A stretch of DNA of 64,000 nucleotides from an uncultured Ezakiella sp. Lineage in GTDB: Bacteria; Bacillota; Clostridia; Tissierellales; Peptoniphilaceae. The DNA is taken from assembly GCF_943913045.1 (NCBI RefSeq), contig NZ_CALTVH010000003.1:65221-129220 (forward strand), read 5' to 3'. Below the pieces are notes generated by a model. That model was given only the letters and a program-made list of their open reading frames with translations, ran no database searches and was not told the DNA's origin. The position numbers were made by a program, and so were the translations under genes. Positions 1-7,788 of the stretch are shown piece by piece. Within the stretch, counting starts at the first letter, position 1; the number at the start of each line of letters is the position of its first letter.

Positions 1-56
1 CGGCTATCATGGTCTCCCGACTTTTTTCTCTGCCACTTGAAGGGTTAATAATAAAC

Positions 57-1265
57 CTAATTCTCATCGCTGCCACCATTATTGTCTTCTGTTTCCTTGT
101 CCTGAGCTGCGGATCCATCAAAGATATCCACATTTATCCCTTGGACCAAGAGTAGATTTTTAACAACGTTATCTATGACCACACCATCAAATTTTTTAAT
201 GCTAGTCATTTCAAAGTAATCGTCAACTATATTACCAGTTGGAAATTCTCCATACATGTCCTTGTAAAAGTAAATTCCAACTAAGGTATCCTTTTTATTC
301 TTTTTTACAAATCTTAAGATAGGTTTTGGCAAGCGCCTCATCTCAGCCATAAAATCTGACCTCTGATCAGCGGACAAGCTGTAGAGCTTTCTTATTGAAT
401 CCTTGGGTGAGTATGGAATTACATCTAAAAGATCAGACTTCCTGAGGAGCTCGTACATCCAAATGTATTCTCCATTTGAAAAGTGCTCATACATCTTCTC
501 CATATCGCCCATACTATCTGCGTCTTCATAGTAGGCTTCCTTTACCAAGTCTGTAATAAACTCTTGCTTGTCGCCCAATTTATCAAAGAGACCAAACATT
601 GAGAAGAATAGCTCCCCATCTATCATTGGCTTACCATTTACATAGACAAAGTTAAAGCCAGTATCGTTTTGGTCAACTGCCTTGTAGTTGTTATTATATT
701 CCTCAAGATATTTGATCAAATCTTCAGCAATAGTCTTTGGTTCCTTGCTTTCAATTGAAAGGATTTCATAAAAATATTTGTGGCTAACACCTGTGTAAAC
801 AATGTTAGACATATTTTCATTTTTAAAACAGTTGCCATTTTGATCAATATTTATTTTCAAAAACATAGCTTCATTTATGCCATCAGCTTCTATTGTGGAT
901 TTGGAAAGCATCTTTACAATGGCCCTCCTACCATCTTCGGTATCCATCATGGCCTTTAAGGATTCCATTTTTCCCTCTGGCAGATAAACATAATTAGTAA
1001 AGCTCATATCGCCAAGGGTAATCCGTGACCAAAATTCAGCCACCAAGTCTACAAGCTCATCACTATCTATAATAATGGCATCATCAACATACTTGCGTTT
1101 ATACCTGTCCATGGTCTCATCGCCCATAAAAACTTCTTCTTGATTCTCGGGCTCCACGACCTCAACCTCTTGCTCTCTAGGCTTAACCAATTGACTGCAG
1201 CCAGTAAATAACATGGCAGAAATAATTAATAAAATAAAGCGTTTTTTCACTATAATCAACCTCAT
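57..1265 (-). CDS. Putative lipoprotein of unknown function
   Basis: A 402-residue protein with a lipoprotein signal: a basic start, a hydrophobic stretch at residues 10-20 and a lipobox ending at Cys23 (LFTGC). It is therefore probably anchored on the outer face of the membrane. The mature part is acidic near the start, then rich in charged and aromatic residues, and ends in an Asp/Glu/Asn-rich tail. I recognise no domain or catalytic motif. The ribosome binding site is weak, so the start could be slightly different, but the signal peptide supports an N-terminus close to this one. The gene runs toward the left window edge and has no close operon partner in view. Confidence 0.7.
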   Translation of the reverse strand: MRLIIVKKRFILLIISAMLFTGCSQLVKPREQEVEVVEPENQEEVFMGDETMDRYKRKYVDDAIIIDSDELVDLVAEFWSRITLGDMSFTNYVYLPEGKMESLKAMMDTEDGRRAIVKMLSKSTIEADGINEAMFLKINIDQNGNCFKNENMSNIVYTGVSHKYFYEILSIESKEPKTIAEDLIKYLEEYNNNYKAVDQNDTGFNFVYVNGKPMIDGELFFSMFGLFDKLGDKQEFITDLVKEAYYEDADSMGDMEKMYEHFSNGEYIWMYELLRKSDLLDVIPYSPKDSIRKLYSLSADQRSDFMAEMRRLPKPILRFVKKNKKDTLVGIYFYKDMYGEFPTGNIVDDYFEMTSIKKFDGVVIDNVVKNLLLVQGINVDIFDGSAAQDKETEDNNGGSDEN

Positions 1266-1360
1266 CTCTATAGGTCAATAATAACAAATAATCGGCAAAA
1301 AATCAAACCGCTAACTTGCACTTAGATCTCACTTGTGACATAATAAAGTTGAGGTGAATT

Positions 1361-1501
1361 ATGGGCGAAAAACTCTTAGCTATAATTTTAATTTTAAGCC
1401 TAGCTGGATATATAATAAAATTTTTAAGAGCGACTATTGGCGCAGGCAAATCGGACGACGAAGGAGACGATGACGGCGGTTATTATATGACCGGCAAATA
1501 A
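1361..1501 (+). CDS. Small membrane protein with acidic tail (46 aa)
   Basis: A short ATG-to-TAA frame with a good ribosome binding site, GAGGTG at 1351-1356, five bases before the start. The product has one hydrophobic segment (about residues 5-20), then a short basic stretch, then a tail with a run of Asp/Glu (residues 32-38) and a Gly/Tyr end. This suggests a single-pass membrane peptide with a cytoplasmic or exposed acidic tail. It is followed at once by a bidirectional terminator, which supports it being a real transcription unit. I know of no named family. The function is unknown. Confidence 0.6.
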   Translation: MGEKLLAIILILSLAGYIIKFLRATIGAGKSDDEGDDDGGYYMTGK

Positions 1502-1516
1502 AAATATATTTAAGCA

Positions 1517-1551
1517 CAAAAATAAGCCACAAAACTGTGACTTATTTTTTT
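1517..1551. terminator. Bidirectional intrinsic terminator
   Basis: A 12-bp stem (1520-1531 with 1536-1547, one mismatch read as + strand, a G-U wobble read as - strand) has a 4-base loop and A/T tracts on both sides. It sits between the convergent small membrane protein and RNase H genes. Confidence 0.75.
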
Positions 1552-1567
1552 ATGTGTCTTTTTAATT

Positions 1568-2158
1568 TTATATCTTTGCATCCTTGGCGAGTTTGTCGAC
1601 CATCTCATTGTATTTTACGCCTGTGTGGGCGTCGACCTTGACAAATACAACTTCAATTTTATCTTTTATTGTATCGAAATAATCCCTGTACTTTTTAGTT
1701 AAGACATTGTTGGCCTTCCACTCTTTGAGGGCCCAGTGCCTGATGCCAGTGTAGTCATAATGCAAATATATTTTCTTAAAGCCCATTTCAACTGCCTTGT
1801 CTATGGCGGCCATGGTCCCCAAAACTTCTCCAGCAACATTTCGGTAGTCTTGGTAAATTGGATCGTCAAACCTTTTTGAGCCCGTAATCTCCTTATCTCC
1901 GTCTATAATTACATAACCATAAGAATAAGTTTTGTCTTTTGAATAACTGCCATCTACGTAAACGATAGCCTCTCCTTCCTGGTGGTCGGAAATTATTTTG
2001 TCTTCTGTATTTTTATCTATCATATAATTTTCGGCTTCTTCTTTTGTTTTAAAAGACTTATACACGGCCCCCTTGTAGCCGTGCACTTGCGCCTTGGCCT
2101 GGTCCCACGATGTATAAATGCCAGGAGTCTTGCCGATTTTTATTGCGTAGTATTTCAT
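1568..2158 (-). CDS. rnhA: Ribonuclease H with N-terminal viroplasmin-type domain
   Basis: Type I RNase H, which cuts the RNA strand of RNA-DNA hybrids in the cytoplasm. Residues 1-47 form the small caulimovirus-VI/viroplasmin-like domain (YYAIKIGKTPGIY...W) that binds hybrids in such enzymes. Residues 63-196 are the RNase H fold. The acidic metal-binding set is visible: Asp69 in YVDGS, Glu111 in NVAGEV, Asp135 in HYDYTG and Asp188 in EMVDKLA, with His178 in the usual flexible loop. All catalytic residues are present, so it should be active. It is monocistronic, ends in a terminator, and is divergent from mscL. The length (196 aa) is normal for the two-domain form. Confidence 0.93.
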   Translation of the reverse strand: MKYYAIKIGKTPGIYTSWDQAKAQVHGYKGAVYKSFKTKEEAENYMIDKNTEDKIISDHQEGEAIVYVDGSYSKDKTYSYGYVIIDGDKEITGSKRFDDPIYQDYRNVAGEVLGTMAAIDKAVEMGFKKIYLHYDYTGIRHWALKEWKANNVLTKKYRDYFDTIKDKIEVVFVKVDAHTGVKYNEMVDKLAKDAKI

Positions 2159-2245
2159 AAAATCTCCTCCAAAATTTATTTTAACACAATTACTGTATAA
2201 TTTGAAGTATTTGGGGTATATGTATCTTAAGGAGGATTTTTTATT

Positions 2246-2680
2246 ATGATCAAAGAATTTAAGGAATTTATTGCAAAAGGCAATGTCATGGACATGGCCG
2301 TAGGTGTTATCATTGGTGGAGCCTTTGGCAAAATCGTTACATCACTCGTAAACGATCTACTAATGCCACTTATCAGCTTAATCTTGGGTGGAGTTGATTT
2401 CTCAAATCTATTTATCGCCCTTGATGGAGGTAACTATGCAAGTCTTGCAGCTGCAGAAGAAGCAGGTGCTGCTCTATTTAAATACGGTGCTTTTATTCAA
2501 AATGTCATCGACTTTTTGATAATCGCTTTCTGTATCTTCTTGATGGTTAAAGCATTTAACAAAAGCAAAAAAGAAGAACCAGCTGCTGCTCCAACTACAA
2601 AAGCATGCCCATACTGCAAGAGCGAAATTGCAATCGATGCTGTAAAATGTCCACATTGTACAGCTGATCTAAGCAAATAA
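2246..2680 (+). CDS. mscL: Large-conductance mechanosensitive channel MscL with C-terminal zinc ribbon
   Basis: A pressure-release channel of the inner membrane that opens under membrane tension during osmotic downshock. The N-terminus ([20 protein letters not shown]) is the MscL signature, followed by TM1 (about 15-45), a periplasmic loop and TM2 (about 83-104). After a short Ala/Pro linker there is an extra Cys4 motif (Cys121, Cys124, Cys135, Cys138) like a zinc ribbon, which the classic E. coli protein lacks. A strong AAGGAGG lies at 2229-2235, and a -10-like TATAAT at 2196-2201. The small flavodoxin gene follows in the same direction. Confidence 0.95.
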   Translation: MIKEFKEFIAKGNVMDMAVGVIIGGAFGKIVTSLVNDLLMPLISLILGGVDFSNLFIALDGGNYASLAAAEEAGAALFKYGAFIQNVIDFLIIAFCIFLMVKAFNKSKKEEPAAAPTTKACPYCKSEIAIDAVKCPHCTADLSK

Positions 2681-2713
2681 GAGAGCTTAAACAAAAAGAA
2701 ATTTCATTAAAAA

Positions 2714-2748
2714 ATACCCATTAGTTTATTTCTATAACTAATGGGTAT
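2714..2748 (+). promoter_or_regulatory. Perfect 13-bp hairpin between mscL and flavodoxin
   Basis: The arms 2714-2726 and 2736-2748 are perfectly complementary with a 9-base loop. No U-run follows on the + strand; instead the flavodoxin ribosome binding site begins 10 bases later. It may be a weak terminator, an RNA-processing site or a leader structure that affects flavodoxin expression. Confidence 0.5.
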
Positions 2749-2770
2749 ATGAATTTTAGGAGGTATAATT

Positions 2771-3181
2771 ATGTTATCAATTATTTATTACACAGAAACA
2801 GGCAATACAGAAGCTATGGCCGAAGCTATTAAAGACGGCGCAGAAGAAGCTGGCAAGGAAGTTAGATTACTAGCTGTTGATGACGCATCAGAAGCTGATG
2901 TAAAAGACGCAGACGCAGTTCTATTCGGATGCCCTGCAAAAGGCGACGAAGAAATCGAAGACCTAGAATTTAGACCTTTCCTTGAATCAGTTATGGATGA
3001 TTTGAAGGATAAAAAGGTAGGAATCTTTGGTTCATACGCATGGAACGATGGCGAATGGATTGAAAACTGGCAAAAAGAAATGGAAGAAAACGGTGTTGAA
3101 ATTGCAGAAGCACTAAAAGCTTTCGACTATCCAGATGCAGACGCCCTTGAAGAATGCAAGGAACTCGGCAAAAACTTCTAA
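2771..3181 (+). CDS. Flavodoxin
   Basis: A short-chain flavodoxin of 136 aa: a soluble FMN electron carrier replacing or complementing ferredoxin. The phosphate-binding loop is clear near the N-terminus (YYTETGNTEAMA, residues 6-17). Other strands of the fold are visible (residues about 49-55, VLFGCPA; residues about 82-92, KVGIFGSYAWNDG), where Tyr and Trp side chains usually stack on the isoalloxazine ring. The protein is very acidic, as expected. AGGAGG at 2758-2763 sets the start, and a terminator follows. It is the only gene after mscL in this direction. Its redox partner is not evident from the neighbourhood. Confidence 0.93.
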   Translation: MLSIIYYTETGNTEAMAEAIKDGAEEAGKEVRLLAVDDASEADVKDADAVLFGCPAKGDEEIEDLEFRPFLESVMDDLKDKKVGIFGSYAWNDGEWIENWQKEMEENGVEIAEALKAFDYPDADALEECKELGKNF

Positions 3182-3195
3182 GCTAATAAGTGTAC

Positions 3196-3224
3196 AAAAC
3201 TCGTTTTAATACGAGTTTTTTTAT
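3196..3224 (+). terminator. Intrinsic terminator after flavodoxin
   Basis: A nine-bp stem (3196-3204 with 3211-3219) has a 6-base loop and is followed by a T-run. Confidence 0.85.
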
Positions 3225-3309
3225 TGGGAAAATATGTATGTAAATATTATTTTTTAATAGCTTCATAATGATCAATAAAATTTACTAAGCAAAATAAATT
3301 AAGATTAAA

Positions 3310-3343
3310 GACAAATAAAACCCAGGAGATCACTCCTGGGTTT
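3310..3343 (-). terminator. Intrinsic terminator of the SLH gene
   Basis: An eleven-bp perfect stem (3318-3328 with 3333-3343) has a 4-base loop. On the - strand it is followed by a T-rich stretch. It ends the SLH protein gene. Confidence 0.85.
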
Positions 3344-3378
3344 GTTTATTCACTTAGCCTTTGTTATCTATAGAAAAT

Positions 3379-5424
3379 TTATCTGTATCTCTTAATATCA
3401 ATTCTTTTGATGTAGTACTCATCTCTAGAATCTCTTTCCGCTATGATTTCCACATATTGGCCTTTACCTTTTTGTCCATTGTACCTGTTTTCAAATTCTA
3501 TTAAGTCTATTGATGAGCCTCTATCATAGAACTTTGTATTTCTATCGTATTTGAATTTATGATACCTTTCATTGAAATATTTTTGTGTTTCATCATCAAA
3601 ATCTACATCAATAATAGATTCCGAAGTTTTTACTTCAAAAATAGATCCATAAATTGTAGGAATATTTGAATCTCTTCTGTCTCCACTAGAATATGCTTCA
3701 ATAGAGACTACATAACCATCTTTCATGGTTACTACTACCCAGTAGTCACGTTGAAGGTCTGATATATCATAATAACTTCTTCTGCTGCCTGGGCTTGAAT
3801 ACCCGTCAATCTTAACATCAACTGTATATCTACCAAGGCTTAAGTTAACAGTATCATTTCTGTATCTACTAGAGTATTTGTCTTGTGATAAAACAATTCT
3901 ACTATCTGATCTAGATGGTCTTTCATAAATATATCCTGAAACTTTACCATTTTTTACATCTCCAAAGACCGTGGTAATTTCTGTTACCCTGTTGTCCCTA
4001 TCAAATTTCAATTTAACAGGAGCATCTTTTGCAATGTATTTGTATTCATCACCAGATCTTACTAGGTCTCTGTTGTCTACTGACTTGCCATTGATATAAA
4101 TGTAGTTTGGAGCAAGTTTTGAAGATCTTCTATCTCTACTATTTCTACTATTGTTTGGATATATATCAACATAGTATTCTCTATCGCTTTGATAGTAAGC
4201 AAATTGGTAGAAGGTTCCATCTGAATAGGTGTCTCCGCGTTTTGCTTCGACCTTTGTTACCTTATCGCCAAGTTTTGTAATCTTAACTTCATAGTTTACG
4301 TCAAGGTCTGTTAGGCTGGCCTTTGATCCGTCAAGAGTAATGCTTGCATCTCTTAAATCAAGTTCAATTTTATTATTTAAAATTGATCCCTTTTGATATT
4401 CAATTTCGTATCTGTAAGTTGAATAGATAGCTGAAATCTTACCTTCAATTGTTTCTTCAACTGATTTTACAACTACCTTAGTAGCTTCAGCTGTGGTTGG
4501 ATTGTAGGTAAAGTTTCCCTTCATGCCAGTTGCAATTTTATCAAATAGAGCTGGCGAGCCATCAACTGTAATTTCTGTCTTGTAACTAACGATAACTGAT
4601 TGGCTTTTTGAACCTGTGTTTACAAGTACAACAGCTTGATTTCCGCTTTCACTAACATCAGTAACAGTACCTTCTATAGATGTGGAAACTGGCTTTGGTG
4701 GTTCTGGTGGTGTAATAGGCTTTGGAGGATTCTTTTCTAGGTAATCCATAGAAACGGTAATCATCTTTGCGATACTTGCCCTATCGACTTGGTCGTTAGG
4801 TCTAAATTTGCCAGTGCCGTCTCCAGCCTTGCTTAAAACTCCAATATTAATAAGGGCTTGGATTTTTGTTTGTACGTTTGCAGGAATTTCCGCTGTGTCT
4901 TTGTAAGGAAGTGATGCTGCTTGTACATCTAGTTTAAGAGCATTTGCTAAGAAATATGCAGTGTTTGATCTACTTACAAGTCTTCTTTCACCAGGTTTTG
5001 TATCAAGTAACATCTTACTTTCAACAGCTGTCTTTAGATTTGTAATATCATATACACCTGCGTATAGGCATTTTAAAATGCTTGGTCTAACCCAATCAAT
5101 GCCTGGGTTTCCTTGTTGCTTAACTTGGTTTAAAAGAGCGTCTAAATCTTTTCCATAAGTAGCGTTTGCAACTTTTAAGTCAGCCTCTGAAACATTTACA
5201 AGATTTGCAAGCAAGCTTGAAATTTCTGTAAATGCAATATTTCCCTTTGGTTTAAATGTCCCGTCGCCGTATCCCTTGATAACTCCAGCTGATGCAGCCT
5301 TGTTTACATACTCTGCATACCATTCACTGTCTGGGACATCTTTAAATTTCGCCGCTTCGATGTTTGTTGGTATAAATGTGACAAGCATGAGTGCAGCTAG
5401 TATTATAGATAATAGCTTTTTCAT
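3379..5424 (-). CDS. Secreted SLH-domain surface protein with repetitive C-terminal region
   Basis: A 681-residue exported protein. Residues 1-25 are a Sec signal peptide ending near NIEAA. Three SLH modules follow (about 26-75, 85-160 and 175-230; for example FKDVPDSEWYAEYV and GYGDGTFKPKGN), which usually bind pyruvylated cell-wall polymer. A proline-rich linker lies near 231-245 (PPKPITPPEPPKP). The remaining 430 residues are beta-rich and contain repeated Arg/Ser/Asp/Tyr stretches; I do not recognise a catalytic domain. A strong RBS (AAGGAGG) precedes the start. It is divergent from another SLH-type protein and is probably a structural S-layer or adhesive protein. Confidence 0.85.
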   Translation of the reverse strand: MKKLLSIILAALMLVTFIPTNIEAAKFKDVPDSEWYAEYVNKAASAGVIKGYGDGTFKPKGNIAFTEISSLLANLVNVSEADLKVANATYGKDLDALLNQVKQQGNPGIDWVRPSILKCLYAGVYDITNLKTAVESKMLLDTKPGERRLVSRSNTAYFLANALKLDVQAASLPYKDTAEIPANVQTKIQALINIGVLSKAGDGTGKFRPNDQVDRASIAKMITVSMDYLEKNPPKPITPPEPPKPVSTSIEGTVTDVSESGNQAVVLVNTGSKSQSVIVSYKTEITVDGSPALFDKIATGMKGNFTYNPTTAEATKVVVKSVEETIEGKISAIYSTYRYEIEYQKGSILNNKIELDLRDASITLDGSKASLTDLDVNYEVKITKLGDKVTKVEAKRGDTYSDGTFYQFAYYQSDREYYVDIYPNNSRNSRDRRSSKLAPNYIYINGKSVDNRDLVRSGDEYKYIAKDAPVKLKFDRDNRVTEITTVFGDVKNGKVSGYIYERPSRSDSRIVLSQDKYSSRYRNDTVNLSLGRYTVDVKIDGYSSPGSRRSYYDISDLQRDYWVVVTMKDGYVVSIEAYSSGDRRDSNIPTIYGSIFEVKTSESIIDVDFDDETQKYFNERYHKFKYDRNTKFYDRGSSIDLIEFENRYNGQKGKGQYVEIIAERDSRDEYYIKRIDIKRYR

Positions 5425-5594
5425 AATTTCCTCCTTATATTCTAATTATCAAAAATCTAATCATTTTTTCAAATTCATCTTTACATAATTATTTTACATC
5501 ATTGCGATAAAAAACACAAGAGTTTGGTGTTACATTTGCTTTACATTATCGGCTTTATATTACATTTATATTAAGTTTTTTTATTTCCCTTGAA

Positions 5595-5623
5595 TTGACG
5601 GACTTTTCCATATATTATATTAA
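5595..5623 (+). promoter_or_regulatory. Candidate sigma-A promoter
   Basis: TTGACG at 5595-5600 and TATTAA at 5618-5623 are spaced 17 bp, upstream of the SLH-like gene starting at 5640. The -35 is good and the -10 is only fair. Confidence 0.45.
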
Positions 5624-5639
5624 GTAAGTGAGGGTATGT

Positions 5640-6257
5640 ATGAAAACAAGAAATATTATTGCCCTGGTCTTGGTAGTTTTGATTTTTTTCTTTCAAAACA
5701 CCTATGCAGCAGGCGATTCAAAAGATAAAAATAAATATTTTGAAAAAGAGGCCCGCACCTTGGAAAAAGTTGGCATCATAAAGGGGGACAAAGATAAAAA
5801 CCTCCATCTGGAAGCTAATCTCAAGCGCAAAGATGTACCTATAATCATTTCCAGGCTATACAGTGAAGAGGAAAAAGCCAAAAAGAGTAATTACAAAATA
5901 TCCTTCGAGGATATAAAAAAAGACGACTACTTTTACTCCTATGTCGCCTGGGCTGTTGAAAAGAAATTGATCAAGGGCATTAGCGACGAAGAGTTCGGCG
6001 CCAACGAAAACGTAACCCTAAAGGAAGTTGAAGTAATTCTCCTTAGGACCTTGGGCTATGAAGAAGAGGCCAAGACTTGGAACTTGATTGAGCCGCTTAG
6101 CCTTTCCCTTGGCTTGCGCGACGGTCTTGATATTGCTTCTGGCAAAAACCCAGAAATTAATAGGGGTGAGCTCTCAAAGCTAATTGTAAACGCCCTATCG
6201 ATTGAGTGCAAGGGCTCAACCCTCAAATTAAAAGACATATTAAATATCGACATTTAA
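5640..6257 (+). CDS. Small secreted SLH-like domain protein
   Basis: A 205-residue exported protein. The ATG at 5640 is chosen rather than the in-frame GTG at 5628, because the GTGAGGG stretch at 5628-5634 makes a ribosome binding site for it and the signal peptide (MKTRN then a hydrophobic run to about residue 23, TYAA) then starts cleanly. The mature part holds two degenerate SLH modules: one around KVGIIKGDKDKN and another around FEDIKKDDYFYSYVAWAVEK. It has no long C-terminal effector region, so it may be a cell-wall-binding accessory protein. It is divergent from the 681-aa SLH protein and ends at a strong terminator. Confidence 0.75.
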   Translation: MKTRNIIALVLVVLIFFFQNTYAAGDSKDKNKYFEKEARTLEKVGIIKGDKDKNLHLEANLKRKDVPIIISRLYSEEEKAKKSNYKISFEDIKKDDYFYSYVAWAVEKKLIKGISDEEFGANENVTLKEVEVILLRTLGYEEEAKTWNLIEPLSLSLGLRDGLDIASGKNPEINRGELSKLIVNALSIECKGSTLKLKDILNIDI

Positions 6258-6296
6258 AAATGACTTGCAAGATCATCAAAAGCAAGTCATTTTTTA
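6256..6296 (+). terminator. Intrinsic terminator
   Basis: A thirteen-bp stem (6256-6268 with 6282-6294) has a 13-base loop, overlaps the stop codon and ends in a T-run. Confidence 0.85.
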
Positions 6297-6362
6297 GTAC
6301 ATATTATTTTGTATAAGATTATAAGATATTGTCTAATAAAGAAAACCCATCGAGGCTGAATA

Positions 6363-6421
6363 CCAATCGGTCAATTTCTTGGCTGGAATAAACCAGCCGC
6401 TACAGGAAATTGACCTCTTGG
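6363..6421. repeat. Structured repeat, family A copy 1
   Basis: The core at 6381-6404 is a 6-bp hairpin (GGCTGG / CCAGCC, loop AATAAA) followed by GCTACA. It is closed by a perfect 10-bp stem, GGTCAATTTC at 6369-6378 with 6406-6415, then a tc/tc internal loop and CCAA (6363-6366) with TTGG (6418-6421). The 24-base core recurs exactly in copy 2, while the closing stem is different. The interval 6297-6680 contains no credible gene; it also holds a small hairpin at 6480-6502 (ATCGACA / TGTCGAT). Confidence 0.75.
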
Positions 6422-6533
6422 GCAGAATTTTTCCTGATTGCAAAAATCTGAGGAGAATAATCGCCTAGACCGATTAAAAATCGACACGCGTAAGATGTCG
6501 ATCTTAATATTCTATACTATATATACAGCACGG

Positions 6534-6670
6534 AATTTAGCAGGAAAATTTGATGAGATTTGGACGGGACGAATTATTTTTATCGGTTATGGCTGGAATA
6601 AACCAGCCGCTACAAGAACCGATAAAAATAATTCAAGTCCATTCAAAGGTCGCAAATTTAACGCTAAATT
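6534..6670. repeat. Structured repeat, family A copy 2, in a long imperfect hairpin
   Basis: The core at 6591-6614 is identical to copy 1. It is closed by an 18-bp perfect stem, GAATTATTTTTATCGGTT at 6571-6588 with 6617-6634. Further complementary blocks continue outward in order: GGAC 6567-6570 with GTCC 6637-6640, TTTG 6559-6562 with CAAA 6644-6647, AAATTTG 6546-6552 with CAAATTT 6653-6659, and AATTTAGC 6534-6541 with GCTAAATT 6663-6670. The whole element lies between convergent genes and ends 10 bases from the stop codon of the NAD-kinase-like gene, so it may also act as its terminator. Confidence 0.75.
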
Positions 6671-6680
6671 AATGCTAAAT

Positions 6681-7787
6681 TTATCCCACTTTTTTAAGCG
6701 TATAAAAGTCATAATCCGTCACAACCCTATAATAACCCTTGAGTTCTTCGTTTAAGTTTACATCTCCCGTATCTACCAATAAGGGTCCGCCGACGGAATT
6801 TAATTTTGTCTTGGTGGCTAAAACTATTATATTATCTTTGCCTACCCGCCTTAAAACTTCTGGGGAGAATTGTTGGTTACCCCTGCCAAATAAATAGCCT
6901 TGGCCACCTATAACTGTAATAATAATTTTGGCCTTGTCGTATTTATCCAGGAGTTTTAAAATTTCCTTCTCATCTATGTCCTTGCCAATTTGCTCTTTAT
7001 TGTAAACAGCGTCTACTCCAAGTAGCGATCCATTTAATTCCATTATGTCCATAATTGGCTTTAAGGTTGATCCAGTGCCCACCAAGTAAAGTGTATCCTC
7101 TTCCATGGTATCAACTGCGTATTGGCAAATGGATTCAATATCTGATTGTTGGCCTTGTGATCTGGCAGATTTTAAAGCTTGGACCAGGGCGGTTACAAAT
7201 GGAACTTTCAAATATCCATAGAGCTTTGTATTTAAAATTTCGTTCCTAAAGGCCTCTTCATCAATGTCCATAACCTCTTGCAAGAGGAGTTCATAACCTT
7301 CTCCATTTAAAAATCTTTCAATAACCAGAGCTGCAGATTCAGGTTTGTTGGCAAAAACTGCCGAGTGCATCTTGGTCCCTGCTGGTATACCAAGAGCGGG
7401 TATCTTGTCTCCGATCGCGTCATAAATATTTCTAGCAGTGCCGTCTCCACCAGCAAAAACTAAAAGATCAACGCCCTCGTCCATAATTTCCCTGGCAATC
7501 CTAATGGTATCATCAGCCGAAGTTTTTTCTCTTAAGCTTCCCACTTCCCTGTGGTTTATGCCAAGCTCTCTTAATATATCTCCGCCCATAACTCCAGGAG
7601 CAGAAATTATTTCTGGCAATTTATTATCTCTTTTTAATATTTCAAAAACTGTTTTCGCTCTTTGATTGGCCTTGGGCTTTGCCCCGCGTTCAAGGGCCAG
7701 CTCTACGATTTTGTCACCGTCACTGCCCTTCAAACCTGCGCTGCCACCAATGCCAGCCAAGGGATTTACAATTAAACCAATTTTCAT
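6681..7787 (-). CDS. ATP-NAD kinase / AcoX-type protein
   Basis: A member of the ATP-NAD kinase-like family (the COG3199 type), which shares the diacylglycerol-kinase/NAD-kinase fold. The nucleotide-binding signature GGDGTARN is at residues 113-120, preceded by the conserved LLVFA strand. The N-terminal KIGLIVNPLAGIGG and the later GIPAGTKMHS segment also fit the family. Length (368 aa) is normal for this group and longer than canonical NAD kinase. It lies one base downstream of dihydroorotase on the same strand and is surely co-transcribed with it. Whether the substrate is NAD or another nucleotide cannot be told from the sequence. Confidence 0.8.
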   Translation of the reverse strand: MKIGLIVNPLAGIGGSAGLKGSDGDKIVELALERGAKPKANQRAKTVFEILKRDNKLPEIISAPGVMGGDILRELGINHREVGSLREKTSADDTIRIAREIMDEGVDLLVFAGGDGTARNIYDAIGDKIPALGIPAGTKMHSAVFANKPESAALVIERFLNGEGYELLLQEVMDIDEEAFRNEILNTKLYGYLKVPFVTALVQALKSARSQGQQSDIESICQYAVDTMEEDTLYLVGTGSTLKPIMDIMELNGSLLGVDAVYNKEQIGKDIDEKEILKLLDKYDKAKIIITVIGGQGYLFGRGNQQFSPEVLRRVGKDNIIVLATKTKLNSVGGPLLVDTGDVNLNEELKGYYRVVTDYDFYTLKKVG

Positions 7788-7788
7788 C

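Noticed and set aside
1..56. Start of another gene at the left edge
   Set aside because: An ATG on the - strand at 10 with GGGAG only three bases away leaves just ten bases in view; not enough to support a gene.
6438..6755. 105-aa + strand protein through the structured repeats
   Set aside because: It runs through both arms of the hairpin and into the opposite gene, has no RBS and no plausible composition.
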